Assembly: GCA_900175165.2 (NCBI GenBank)
Contig: FWWN02000215.1
Location: 1-64,000 of the forward strand
DNA length: 64,000 nucleotides
Source of the DNA: Rhizomucor pusillus
Taxonomy: Eukaryota > Mucoromycota > Mucoromycetes > Mucorales > Lichtheimiaceae
Direction of reading: 5' to 3'
Shown piece after piece: positions 35,155 through 46,516 of the stretch. Within the stretch, counting starts at the first letter, position 1. Each line of letters begins with the position of its first letter. The position numbers and the translations under genes were made by a program. The notes under the pieces are model-generated. The model did no database searches. It was not told where the DNA came from and saw nothing but the letters and a program-made list of their open reading frames with translations.

Positions 35155-38100
35155 ATGGCATTTTTTACAAACTTTATCGCCGAGCTATTTGATGGTGACG
35201 AAGATGAGGAATCGCGCGAGGCCGAAAATGCGCGTCAGTACCATCGTTTCGAGTCCTTTTCTCCCGTTCGTCATAATGCTCAGGTCAAATATTTTATCGA
35301 TGGTCGCGACTATTGCTGGTAAAATGATGTAAGCATACCAAATGTGTAGGCATGTTGTACTTAATCAAGTGTAAACTTAGGGCTGTCTCTGAAGCAATCG
35401 AACGCGCTCAGAAATGTATTTTTATCGAAGACTGGTGGTTGGTAAGTTAGGCAACCAGCTAATTTTGGCTGAGGTACTGACATTCGATATTCCTTTTACT
35501 GCCAAGTCTCCGGAACTGGTTCGTGGAATAAATAACGTACCCACAAATATCGTATATTAATGCCGTAACTTTAGTATCTGAGACGTCCGCCGGAGAAGTA
35601 TCCTGAATACCGCATCGACGCTCTGCTCAAGCGAAAAGCAGAAGAGGGTGTTAAAGTCTTTGTCGTCGTCTACAAGGTAATAAGGTCTCGAAAGCCGTCT
35701 CGGTAACAGGTTTCGTTCTAAGCAGAAAGACATCGTATAGGAAGTTTCGTTTGCTTTGACAAACGACAGTGAGCATACTAAAGAGCATCTGGAGTCTCTT
35801 CATGAAAACATTGTTGGTATGGCTCATGATTACAATACTTTCTTGTTGATATCAATCTAGCCACGACGTGCTTACCCGGACACACATAGTTCAAAGATCT
35901 CCTGACTTTAGTCTCAACGGTCGCGATGCATTTTGGTCTCACCACGAGAAGATCTGCGTTGTTGATAACAGTATTGCTTTCTTGGGTGGCCTAGACCTTT
36001 GTTATGGGTAAGTCACAATATGCAGTTGGATGAAACAGTCAGCATATTCCAATGAAATCGTCGTCTTTACATAGTCGGTGGGACACACATGCACATCCCC
36101 TTGTCGACTTCAGTTCAGAAGGCAACTACGAGCTTATTCCCGGGCAGGACTACAACAATGCTCGTGTTCAGGACTTTAAAGACGGTACGGTTTGTCTGTG
36201 AGCACTGCATACTTTTCTACTATCGCTGCTGACAACACTTATCATTGTAGTGAGACAATGGGATCTGCGTTTGATTAACAAATCCGTCACACCCAGAATG
36301 CCGTGGCACGATGTTTCCCTCTGCATCGTAAGTTTCTTTTTAAAGCTTACGTTGCGTTCGTCAGGTATTCTTACCATTATTTGATTTCAGCGCGGTGCAC
36401 CCGTTCTCGATGTTTCTCGTCACTTTTGTGAGCGTTGGAACTATATAAAGCATAAAAAGGCTATGGACGACTCCAGTGTTCTTTTCCTTCGACCTCCTCT
36501 AGGTGCCTTTGGTGGTCACCAACAGTTCTCGCTTCCAGGCGATGATGATGAATACGAAGCTCACCAGTCTTTCCGTTTCCCGCACGGTACGCGTAACGTA
36601 GATGGTACCTGCCGCGTGCAAGTACTGCGAAGTGTAGGAGACTGGAGTTTGGGTGTTGAGAAGACAGAACACTCGATCCAAAATGCTTACATCTCGGCTA
36701 TCCACGACGCCGAGCACTTCGTTTACATTGAAAATCAGTTCTTCAGTAGGTGAAGAAAAAAGAATTGGTCGTTACTGAGACGCTGTAACCTTGTCAAACT
36801 TTACTTTTAGTTACTGCCACTGAGGACGATGAAGACTACGTTCTCAAAAATCAGATCGGTCAAGCGATCGTCAGACGTATTATTCGGTAATAGCTCATTT
36901 TCGCTATGCTTTACGTCGTAATATTCTGGCATGTCGCTGACCTGCATTGTTCTATATTTCCAGCGCTGCAGAAGAACAAACTCCCTTCAAAGTAATCGTC
37001 TTGATGCCATTGATGCCTGCTTTCCCCGCCGATCTGAGTACAGATGCAGCTGCAACTGCGAGGTACGTCGTATATCAAGCTAACATAATACAGAGTTTGT
37101 AGATATTAACCATGTCTGTATAGAATGGTCATGAGTTACCAATATGAATCCATTTGCCGCGGTGGCCGCAGTATCATCGAAAAGCTAACTGAAGCTGGTG
37201 TTGATGCCAACGAGTATATTCGCTTCTTCAGTTTGAGAAACCATGGCCGCATGAACCGTCAAAAGATCGAAGAAATCATGGCTCAACAGGCTGGGTACTC
37301 AGCTTTGGAAGCTGACATCGAAGAAGAAGTGGACTATGCTCGCGTATCTGCGTATGGAGAAGAAAGCGCTACAAACAGCGAGTTCGTATCTGAAGAACTC
37401 TATATCCATGCCAAGTTGCTCATTGCTGATGGTGCGTCAAGAACTTTGTAACCTCACTTAACAGCTTATCTTATTCTTTCCGCCTTCAATCAGACAAGGT
37501 TGTTATTATGGGCTCTGCCAACTTGAACGATCGTTCACAGTGTGGTGACCGCGATTCGGAAATTGCTGTCATTGTTGAAGACCAGGATAAGATCCCATCG
37601 CAGATGAACGGCGAATATTATGAAGCCGGTCGCTTCGCCGCCACCTTGCGTCGCCAACTCTGGAAGGAACATCTCGGTCTCATCAACGATACTGGCATCG
37701 ATGATGTAAACGAGGATATGATGCCATTGCCTGTTCCTCAGATCGATTATACGGAAACTGAAGAGGACCGTCTCGTTATGGATCCTTTAAGTGAGGAGAC
37801 TTTGAACTTATGGTATGATACCGCACGTACAAACACCGAAGCTTTCCGTGCTGTTTTCCACTGTGTACCGGATGATACAGGTAGCTATAACAGTTCTTCG
37901 ATGCGAACCGAGAACATGACTAAAGATTCTACGTCTAGTCACCAACTGGGACGAATACAAGGAATTCTATCCGTCTGGTGAAGACATCGACATCGGCCAC
38001 GTCTACAACCCTGACATGGGCGTGGATGAGATTACGGAAAACCTCAGCAGAATTAGAGGACACCTTGTCGAATTCCCGCTCAACTTCCTCAAGGAAGTCA

Positions 38101-38159
38101 ACCTCCAAGGCGACGCTATACCGATTATTTCTGATTTTACTGCAGAGCTGTATACTTAA
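35155..38159 (+). CDS. Phospholipase D, two-HKD type without PX/PH domains
   Basis: Fourteen exons: 35155-35318, 35381-35441, 35507-35518, 35575-35676, 35741-35816, 35890-36007, 36075-36184, 36251-36327, 36391-36745, 36811-36886, 36964-37062, 37124-37431, 37494-37880, 37939-38159; 721 residues. The first active-site half is [20 protein letters not shown] and the second is [20 protein letters not shown], the two HxKx4D motifs that form one catalytic centre. DWWLSPELYLRRPP and [11 protein letters not shown] are further PLD blocks. It should hydrolyse phosphatidylcholine to phosphatidic acid and choline. It begins directly before the catalytic part, so the PX and PH domains of Spo14/PLD1 are absent. 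The third exon is 12 nt long (see findings). Confidence 0.93.
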
Positions 38160-38299
38160 AATTAGCTGTATCTTGATTTATCCAAAAAGACATGAATAAT
38201 GGACCTGTATCAATACGTTGCTGTTGACTCATCTTTAGCGGGTTTTATGCTACTGCTTCGTAAACTAAATATGAAAAGGAGGAAAAGTTGTTTATTACT

Positions 38300-40220
38300 T
38301 TATCGGATTAGATGGAGAACATTATCGTTTCTAGACACGAATCGCGCTGTGTAGGGACCAATATTTACTACAAGTCCTCCATCACGCATGTCATCCAAAT
38401 CTGGCAAGATTGGCTTTCCTTGTGCATCAAAGCAAGGCTCAATTTTGCATTTTGCAAAAAGACGTACACATATTTCAAACTGTTCCACTTCAGCCTTTTG
38501 ATACAAAATTGAAAGTTTAGCTACAAAGTGAGAAAGTTTAGAATTTTTCTCAAATTCCTACCAGATGTATGCCAGGGCAAATTCGTCTACCCCAGCCAAA
38601 CACAAAATGATCACGATTTTCAACTTTGCCGTTGGCACATGCAAGCATCGTGTTCGTATTTTTCAGGAATCGTTCGGGAATAAATTTGTCTGGGTTCTCA
38701 TAGAGTTTTGAGTCATGGTGCATGGCAAATGTGTTTCCAATGATAGCTGTTCCTTTGGGAATAAAATACTGGCGGAAAGTAACTGTAAAGTACTCGATGA
38801 ATATAAGCCGAATATTGAGCAGATTCCTCGTAGTTACCATCCTCCTCTGCAGAATGTAATGCAAGGTGCGTGACTGGCCGGTATCGCATACATTCTTTCT
38901 GGACAGCTATCAAGTATGGCATTGCTTCCCTGTCAGTGAATTCAGGTAGTCGATTGTGCTCCTTGATGAAAGTATCAACTTCAATGCATAACTTTTCTTG
39001 TACATCTTGGTGATGAAGAAGTACGGCAAACATCCAAGAAAGAGTTCCTGATATGGTATCTGAACCACCGCCAAGGAGATCAGCTAATAATTGTTTGCAT
39101 ACAAGCATTTAGTTAACGTTACATAGCATCTTTGATTTTCATGTGAGGAACTTACTACTTATCACCAACAAGTCGTCATCATCCATTCCATACTCTTCTT
39201 TCATTGCATACAGACGCTTAAAAAGGCTGTCTTGATCTGACTTGACTGCATCCTGAATCAGCATTCTTGACATGGGGTTGCGGCGGGTTTCAATAAATTT
39301 GCGGAACTTTCTCTCTCGTCGCAAAACGAAGTCGATAATTGAGAGTATAGGGAAAAATGTACCAAGATCATTGTGTATGCCGGCTAGCTCGAAGCCATCG
39401 TCTCCGTCGGCAACCATTCTCTTGAACAGCGGATCATCGTCAGAAGGGCAACGGGTAGCGAAGCATGTAGCTAATATAAAATTGAGGCCAGCTCTGAGAA
39501 CTGGGACTCTTGGATTTACACTGCCTTGCTCTTTGGTCTTTTGAATAAGGTTCTGAATGAGTTCATCGGCTTCCTTTTGACGGATGTGACTAAATTTGGA
39601 TAAAACATTCGGCGCAAGCACCGACAACACGGCTGTTCGATTGTTTTTCCAGCTTTTACCCGAAGGAGCAAAGACTATTCCCCTAGAAACGCAAATGGTT
39701 GATTAAGATCTCATGCAGCCGAAGCAAAAGAAAAGGCACATATACGAACTTTCCACCGAGTGAGTAGTAATCATGAGAGAATCGCGTCTTAATTCTTCCA
39801 GAAGTCTGGGCACCTTTAGAGCTGAGGAGCTCGTGTAGCATCACGGGATCGCTGAGCACGACCCACGTTTGCACTCCCATTCTGACACGAAATATCGGGC
39901 CGACTTGTTGCCGCCAGTCATTGAAGACAAGACTTGGAAGCTTAGTAAAGGATGGAGTGTGCCCTTTGAAATCCAAGTTAGACTATCGATTTTGAACTTG
40001 TCAGCAGCACATATTAAGTAGATCAAAAGTTACCGATGTAAGGGAAGCAACCGTTCGGTATGGGGATAGCTTCAAATGCCTGCTGTTCGGCAGACTTGGC
40101 CGACCAAGTCCGTAGAGCCATAAATGCCAGCATGGACGCTGCCACTGCACTCAAAGCAGGGACGTATTGCTGATTATCCTCAAGTATCTTGGAGAGCATT
40201 GGTGTGTTAACCAAGAGCAT
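38300..40220 (-). CDS. Cytochrome P450 monooxygenase
   Basis: Six exons on the minus strand: 40220-40034, 39963-39750, 39682-39156, 39083-38838, 38782-38562, 38494-38300; 529 residues. An N-terminal membrane anchor (about residues 20-38) precedes the Pro-rich hinge AIPIPNGCFPYIG. The I-helix oxygen-binding site is DLLGGGSDT, the K-helix ExxR is in ECMRYRP, and the haem loop is FVFGWGRRICPG with the axial Cys. It is microsomal and needs a P450 reductase. The substrate is unknown. The family looks like the CYP groups expanded in Mucorales. The last intron ends at 38495, which restores the C-terminal AEVEQFEICVRLF; an earlier AG gives the wrong frame. Confidence 0.92.
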
Positions 40221-40393
40221 CGTGTCCTTCTGTGATATATATGCCAGGATGAATCACATCGGGTAAGCACGGGCGGCAGAGGCGCCGGGAATTCAGACCC
40301 CGCAGCATGCTTAAGCTTCTTTGTTCTTTTTTTTTTCTCCCCTCGCTTTTCCCTTTTTTTCCAGTATTGCCAACTTTAATACCGCAAACGATT

Positions 40394-40756
40394 ATGACCA
40401 TTCTTACGAACTTTGGTGCCTGGTTCTCTTCATCCAAGGCAAAACAGGCTAGTATCGCTAGCAATGTCTTGAAACGCAGTCAACAACCGTTCACAAGCTC
40501 CTCTGTGCGGCCACATCCTCAAGTGCGTGCTGAAGCGCAATATCAACGCCAACAATACCAGCAAAGCGGTTCTGATCCAGAACTCATAACGGAAGGCTCT
40601 ATCCTCAATGCATTTCCACGTCCTAACTTGACACCAACTCTGCACTTCTCTTTGTTTGGATTGCAAAACTCGCCTCCATCTGGGAATGTCGAAGGTCGCA
40701 AAAGACGCTGCACCAATTGTGCCGGTCCACATTCTACCGAGTTCTGCCCTTGCTAA
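40394..40756 (+). CDS. Hypothetical small protein with zinc-knuckle-like C-terminus
   Basis: A single-exon ORF of 120 residues from the ATG at 40394; an in-frame ATG at 40307 would add a hydrophobic leader encoded by a CT-rich tract, which looks like 5' UTR. The protein is rich in Ser/Gln/Pro and ends RKRRCTNCAGPHSTEFCPC, a C-x2-C-x3-H-x4-C array one residue off the CCHC zinc-knuckle spacing. The gene is divergent from the P450, with only about 170 bp between their ATGs. No family was recognised. Function might involve nucleic-acid binding, but that is inference. Confidence 0.5.
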   Translation: MTILTNFGAWFSSSKAKQASIASNVLKRSQQPFTSSSVRPHPQVRAEAQYQRQQYQQSGSDPELITEGSILNAFPRPNLTPTLHFSLFGLQNSPPSGNVEGRKRRCTNCAGPHSTEFCPC

Positions 40757-41065
40757 TCCCAATTATACTATGGTATTCTTCTATCCTCAACACCTTTCTC
40801 TTCGTAACCGTGTCCATTCGTCATTGCTATACGTCACTGCTCATCCACATATACTACACCACTCGAAATCGTCGCTATAACTTTCATTACTGTTTCAATT
40901 CGTTGCTGATTGTCGTTCATATATTTTTAAATATTCAATGAAATTCAATTAAATACACAGAGATTTTGCAAAAATATTAAAGTATCCTTCAGATCTTTTT
41001 TTAGTAATTGCCGAGAGCTTGGCATTGAGGGGAAGTCCTCTTGATGTGTCACAAACGAAGATTAG
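40757..41065. other. Intergenic
   Basis: AT-rich 3' region of the preceding gene. One short coding-like stretch (about 41009-41083, IAESLALRGSPLDVSQTKI) follows a TTTTTTTAG and may belong to the relic on its right. Confidence 0.35.
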
Positions 41066-41656
41066 CTGTGTGGCTGGAATCTAACATCATTGTCATCCCT
41101 CTTATCACAAAATTCGGTCTCTCCGAAAATCCTCGATAATATCTCTTTCGCTAACATATTCAATGCTGTAGCATCAAAAGAAATTTTCTGCACAAGATTG
41201 AGGAGTATATGTAGAGCACACGATGCACAACCGTTGATAATAATTGGTGCAGGGCTGTGTGAATATGCAGAGGACGCGCCTTTTGCACTTTCCATGTGAC
41301 AGGCTTATTTCCAAGACAAACAGGCAAGAGAGTCCGGCATTTCGATCCTTTGCCAAGGCTTCTTGGACTGGTTGATTGCATACGTCCTGCTTCCTTTTTT
41401 GAAGCATTGGTTCCAAGATGGCGTAGAGCATTTGTATTCTCAAGTATAAAGCTCATATATGATCGCATATGTTCATGGTAAGAACAAATGCTTTTCTACT
41501 TTTGAGTCCTGTTCTTTCTTTCAACATATGCAGATCGGCTTGGAAATCCCATCCAACTTCACAAACACTGATTATAACGAAGTGGCACTAAGCACCAGAA
41601 ATTCTGGACCACAGCACTGCAAAGGGCAACCACTGCAAACTGCCACAAAGTTGTAA
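41066..41656 (+). pseudogene. Fanzor-like relic, or a spliced gene of unknown family
   Basis: One frame from 41066 reads FANIFNAVASKEIFCTRLRS, then CRAHDAQPLIIIGAGLCEYA, DAPFALSM, a single TGA (41297-41299), then QAYFQDKQARESGISIL and more to 41443. The order and the phrase types resemble mucoralean Fanzor proteins between RuvC-II and the zinc ribbon. A second frame, VDCIRPASFFEALVPRWRR (about 41360-41420), fits the expected next block with its Cys residues lost. Alternatively, 41303-41443 and 41534-41656 can be spliced in phase (CAA/gtataa...gcag/ATC), which would argue for a living gene. I cannot decide; a decayed Fanzor copy is slightly favoured. Confidence 0.4.
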
Positions 41657-43097
41657 TCATTTAAGTCTTCTCCTTCCCCCCTTGACCAGGCAAGGATGCC
41701 TACACATTCCCTTGTGGATTTCATACAGCGGCATCCATTTTATACTGATAGGATACGGAATAGTCAATACGCATTTTTCTTTTCGATGAAGGCTATAGGG
41801 ACTAGAAAAAATAATGTTTACTTTTGCAATATGGCAGGCAGAATACATAGACGCCAATCTTTCTGAAGAAACCGACTTTGAAAATTTTTGGATATTCAGC
41901 ATTGCATATGCACTGTATCCAGATCTAGCCGATGACCAGAAGCAAGACAGATAGGGGCAGAGTTATGAAAGCAAACCTTTTGGGTGGCAAGATGTGTATT
42001 TTCGAAGTTTTTGGTGCTTTGTGCTTTGTGCTTTGTGCATCGCGACGCAGGAGCACCAGGACACCTCATACTTTGATGTAACATAGTGTTGACTTTGGTG
42101 GATTAGACTTTTGTATCCTTCAAAAGACTGAGTGATGCTTCATGCAATATAATCAAGAGCTTTAATCCATTCCACTAGGCCGTTGATGAATGAAGATATC
42201 ACATAGGACAGAGAAATATAACAACTCAAGGGTGTATTCCCGCGAGCGCAGGTCTGAATAAAACGGGAATTCGACGACGCTCTGCTTGCCTGCAGACGGG
42301 AAGCAGATGCAAAACCACCGGAGGATGGAGGTTTATGAAGGTTAAGTGAGTTTAATATGTTATGTAGATTTTATATGAAAAAAATTTCCCATCTGGCGAG
42401 GCCGAGAGCAGCGAGCCGAATGCAGAGGTGTAAATGGCCTTATCAGTCCATCTGACAAAAAATTGTTTTCGGTGAGGTTCTTTCATTTTCTCTTTCTTCT
42501 AGAAACGATGTAATGGATGTCACGAAGTTCTCTTACCCACATTTCATCCTCAATAACGAGAAATCCATGAGGGTCTTTTTACAGCGTGATTGCTCTTATC
42601 TGGCCACGGGCGCGGATTGCCGAAATGATCGACGCAATTCGCGACTTGGATGCACAGATGAGACATGGTGAAGAGCGTCAGAACCATCGGCTCTCGTTCC
42701 AGATGTATCCGATTCGGAGAGTTTGCAACTTGTGGTTGTGCTTACATTGGTTGGAGGGGTCAATCTTTTACTGAGCAAGACCTAACTTTCAATGATGAAT
42801 CCTGTAGTTGTGCTTATGCTGCTGCTGTTGCTGGTACTGCATCTGTAGATACTGTTAATGATCTTTCCTCGACATCGGACGTACTTCAACGACAACAAGC
42901 TACATTATTAAATTAATTAATCCTAGGAGTCCAGTTGTTAATTTCGCCATGCCGAGAAATTCATAGAAACTTGTATTTCAGTCTGCTGCGTTATGCAAAG
43001 GTTCTTCAAGTCTATCTGATTTGGTCAGCGCAACGGAGCATCTCTGAAAATTTTTTGATTTTCGATTTTTGCAAATTATAGTTTTTTTACTGCACGA
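41657..43097. other. Intergenic with a 7-bp tandem repeat and unclear ORFs
   Basis: Nothing was recognised. At about 42580-42915 two plus frames are open for 60-80 codons (RIAEMIDAIRDLDAQMRHGE in one, GWRGQSFTEQDLTFNDESCS in another). They may be fragments of one frameshifted sequence, but no family was identified. The right end holds the RPC19 promoter. Confidence 0.35.
42014..42038. repeat. 7-bp tandem repeat (GTGCTTT)
   Basis: About three and a half exact copies of GTGCTTT in tandem. Non-coding as far as can be seen. Confidence 0.85.
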
Positions 43098-43786
43098 ATG
43101 GCACGAAAATCGAAGAAGGACGAAGAGCTGTCAGAACATTCTGAGGATGGGACGCCAATGGAAGAAACTATAAAAGAGGAGGAGGGAGAAGAAGAAGAGC
43201 AACAGCAAGGCGAAGACGAGGAAATGGAGGAAGCTGGCGAGGAAGAAGAGGAGCTCATTCTTAACGACGACAAATTAGAGATCGTAGGTGATCGTGGGAT
43301 CGTTATCGATCTTCATAACAATCCTCTAACAGATAACCTTGTAGCTTACGGGACCACACCCTGATCCAACTGCGGTGACATTTGTGTTCAAGGATGAAGA
43401 TCATACCCTCGGCAACTCTCTCCGGCATATCATCAACAAAAAGTAAATGAAAAGTAGAACATGATAGGGCAAACTATGACATTAATGAGCTCTTTACTCT
43501 AGCCCTGAAGTCGATTTCTGTGGTTACTCTATCCCTCATCCTTCTGAAGCCAAAATGCATTTGCGTGTCCAGACAACCGGTAAGTAGCTGCAAATTATGA
43601 ACTGTGACTGCAAAAGATTGCAACAGATTCTAAACGACGGTTACTTTTACAGAAGAAACGACGGCCGTCGATGCCTTGAGGAAAGGCTTTGATGATCTCC
43701 GGGATATGTGTGATCACATTGCTAGAACATACGAGAAGGTCTTTGCGGAAAAGGATTACATACTTGAGGACACCGAGGTCGTATAA
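43098..43786 (+). CDS. RPC19: RNA polymerase I and III subunit RPC19 (AC19)
   Basis: Four exons: 43098-43283, 43345-43442, 43503-43579, 43653-43786; 164 residues. The first 55 residues are very acidic (runs of Glu/Asp), as in yeast AC19. The conserved core starts at [20 protein letters not shown] and continues [20 protein letters not shown] and [16 protein letters not shown]. This is the alpha-like (RpoA N-terminal) fold that pairs with AC40 to nucleate assembly of Pol I and Pol III. The donor of intron 1 is GTAGGT at 43284; read-through would stay open but lose the family sequence. Confidence 0.95.
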
Positions 43787-44077
43787 AACCACACAACGTG
43801 CAGTTACTGCTACTATTGTACATACAGTTTGCATTATAAGAGTTTAAACAAAACAAAGTTTACGTCTTTTTTTCATATGAAAAATTTAAATGTCGATACA
43901 GTAGAGAGTTATCTAACACATTTATCTTTTTCCCTAGATACTGTTTTTTGACGCTACTTGGGACGACGTTTTGTGCTATATTAGAATATACTTTGCGGCC
44001 TGATGAAAAGAGTTGATGTTGATGATTTGTGCTGAGTACGTTTTACAATGTCTCCACGTACAAGTATGTTACATGCC
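43787..44077. other. Convergent 3' region
   Basis: Lies between the stops of RPC19 and the minus-strand gene that follows. Only short ORFs are present. Confidence 0.5.
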
Positions 44078-44620
44078 TCAAGCATAGTCTCCAAGAAGCA
44101 CAAAAGCCATCCCGAAGTAGCACCAACGCGAGAATTGATGAGTCATAGGCTCATATTGTACTGTTTCGTTCTGCTGCTTACCTCTCTTGAATTAAAAAAT
44201 GTAAGCATGCGTTTATAGAGATTCTATCCAGTGTATACTTACCAAATCACTCCGAAGAGCGAGGTGAGGTGATGTCCGTGCGTTTCACGGATGCCCTTCC
44301 GGCACCTTGGGCTTTTACATGGTTAGCAATCAGAACTCGAGTTCAAGCCTTAAAGCATGCTTATCGGTGCCGAAGGTAGGTGACTTTGTATCCAGCGTTT
44401 GCAAGGCTGAATATTTTTGGAAGGAAGGCTTTTCCGATGTAATAGTTGGCTTGGGCAACCAATATTGCTCCTCTCCAGAGGTTGCTTGCGTTACATCATC
44501 TGCCACTTTACTGAGCTTATCGGCGAGAGGCCACATGCCGCGAGTGACGGGCTTGACCTTCATCAGCGATTTTTTGCTTGCCTTGACAGTTTTAATGCTT
44601 CCGATGATCGGTCTAAGCAT
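44078..44620 (-). CDS. Putative small mitochondrial protein, family not recognised
   Basis: Proposed exons: 44620-44385, 44305-44251, 44185-44078; 132 residues. The N-terminus MLRPIIGSIKTVKASKKSLM with KVKPVTRG is basic, free of acids and amphipathic, like a mitochondrial presequence. The end has a short hydrophobic stretch, WCYFGMAFVLLGDYA. The middle reads KGIRETHGHHLTSLFG. The intron at 44306-44384 has a perfect branch site (TTGCTAAC) but a weak donor, GTCACC. The next intron starts GTGATT. The first exon could extend upstream to 44782 with a polar N-terminus, or end at the in-frame stop near 44330. The reading frame and codon use look real; the exon ends are uncertain. Confidence 0.5.
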
Positions 44621-45225
44621 TGATTCCTGCGCCTTCTCAAGGTCATGTCCGCTTCGGCTCGGCTGATCATCATTGGTTTGTTCTTGCCTACCTTTTTCGC
44701 CTCTGTTTGCTACACGGGCATTGGTACAGTAACTGTGTTCTGCTTTGTGTTGCTCCTCATCGGCGGCGGCGCGTCTACGCATAACCGGAAAAGAGTAGAA
44801 GAATACTGGCAAGATCCACCATCATGCGCTTTATTATCAAGCACAAGACGCGAGGAACCAGACACAAACTGCCCAGTTTTTCAACGATCGTTGCTGATCT
44901 GCATAAGTCTTCAGGGTCTATACTTGCTAGTTTTTTAAAAGATATCGAGCGTGTATCTTGGAATAAAAGAACAATTTCACGAACCAGGCGATGCCGAAGA
45001 TTGAAGAAAGACACACTGAATCATCTGCGCAAAACCACAGCTCAAAAACACTGGTGCAAAATCACAGGCGCAAAATAGAAAACACATAAGCGCAAAATTG
45101 CTGCCTACACTGGCGCAAAAATCCCACTGTGTCGATCGCGGGACCGCACACATGCGAAATTGCATTTCATACGCAGCCAATGAAATTGCAACAGGTCGCG
45201 CTTGGCAGCCTTCGCAACCTACAAT
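44621..45225. promoter_or_regulatory. Divergent promoter region with repeated GCGCAAAA-type motifs
   Basis: Between the minus gene at 44620 and OST3 lie several overlapping ORFs on both strands, for example plus 44824-45078 (84 codons, Lys/Arg-rich), none with a recognised family. At 45026-45121 the words GCGCAAAA or TGCAAAA recur at least five times in about 95 bases. They are clustered just upstream of OST3, as a repeated regulatory site would be. Confidence 0.4.
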
Positions 45226-46516
45226 ATGAACGGATTGCTGCTACTTGTAGCACTGCTCGTGCAGTGTCTTGCATTCGTAGCTGCACAGAGCGACTCTAAA
45301 TTGCAACGGCTCTCGAAAATCGCGAGCTCCAACAATGGTCTTGTCAAGCTCACGTCAAACTCGTTCAACCAATACACTGAAGGAAAGCGCAAGTATGGCA
45401 TCGTTGTTCTTTTGACAGCACTTGATGATCGAATCCACTGCTCGCCATGCAGGTCAGAGAAGAAGAGTATATTCATGGAATATACATCCAGAATTATTAA
45501 ATGTGCCTTGTGTTCTTTAGGGAATTTGATCCTGAATATAAGATCGTCGCGTCGAGCTTCCAAAAGACAGAGGATCCAAGCAAGGTGTTCTTTGGACATC
45601 TGGACTTTAACGACGGACAAGCTGTCTATCAAAAGGTATATCTGCTTGTTGCTGCTAAAGCTACGAAGGCGAAAAGATTATTAAGGATGCACCTCTTGTA
45701 GATGGGTCTCCAAACTGCACCTAATGTATTCTATTTCCCGCCTTCGCCGACAGGTAGCAAGGTGGAACCTGTCAAGTATGATCTTTCTAAAAAGCAAGTA
45801 TACAAGTACCCAATAAGATACAATGGACTTGCTGTACTTAGTACAGTCGCTAATAAGCAAATAGTGGTTTCTCAGCAGAAGCATTCGCCAATTTCTTATC
45901 TCGGGAAATTGGTTCACCGGTGCCGGTAAAACGCCCCGTAGATTACTTCAAGCTTGGTGCTACGATCTTCCTTGTACTTGGTGCAGCTGCAGTTTTAAAG
46001 CTAGCATATCCGTATCTTGGCGTTTTCTTGTACCACAGAAATACGTGGGCAGCAATTTCGATCATTACTATTTTGACAATGATATCTGGCCATATGTGGA
46101 ACAAGATTAAACATCCCCCTTATGTTATGCCCGGCCCTGGAGGCAAGATCAATTACATTGCAGGAGGGTGAGTTAAAATATACCTTTGCAACAGGCCTAC
46201 ATGGCCAACTGAATTATCCATCATTAGGTTTCAACAGCAACTTGGAATGGAGTCGCAAATTGTAGCTGCTATCTGTAAGTATATACTCGTGGAAAAGTTA
46301 TGTGAGAATGCAATATTCCTGACTTCTGGTTTACAAGATGGATTACTGGCGTTTTCGACAGTCGCTTTGACAATCACCGTCCCCAAGATGGATGACAAAT
46401 GGCGACAACGCGTAGGCGCATACGTATGGATGACTTGTATCATTTTCGTCTTTAGTTGCTTGATGAACCTGTTCAAGCTCAAGAACGGTGCATACCCATT
46501 CCGACTTTTATTTTAG
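45226..46516 (+). CDS. OST3: Oligosaccharyltransferase subunit OST3/OST6 (thioredoxin-fold oxidoreductase)
   Basis: Six exons: 45226-45452, 45521-45635, 45702-45793, 45865-46167, 46228-46274, 46338-46516; 320 residues. A signal peptide (LLLLVALLVQCLAFVAAQ) is followed by a luminal thioredoxin-like domain with the active-site CSPC and the partner segment KVFFGHLDFNDGQAVYQK. Then SKNGFSAEAFANFLSREIG and VKRPVDYFK lead into four membrane helices, the C-terminal of which ends GAYPFRLLF. The subunit forms mixed disulfides with nascent chains so the ER glycosyltransferase can reach sequons. Intron 3 (45794-45864) is best read as GC-AG (GCAAGT). A GT donor at 45806 keeps the frame too but inserts four residues unlike the family. 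Confidence 0.92.

Noticed and set aside
44645..44938. Plus-strand ORF with two hydrophobic stretches
   Set aside because: It overlaps the antisense of the minus gene's upstream region, and its hydrophobicity mirrors that strand's Asp/Glu/Lys codons. There is no family support.
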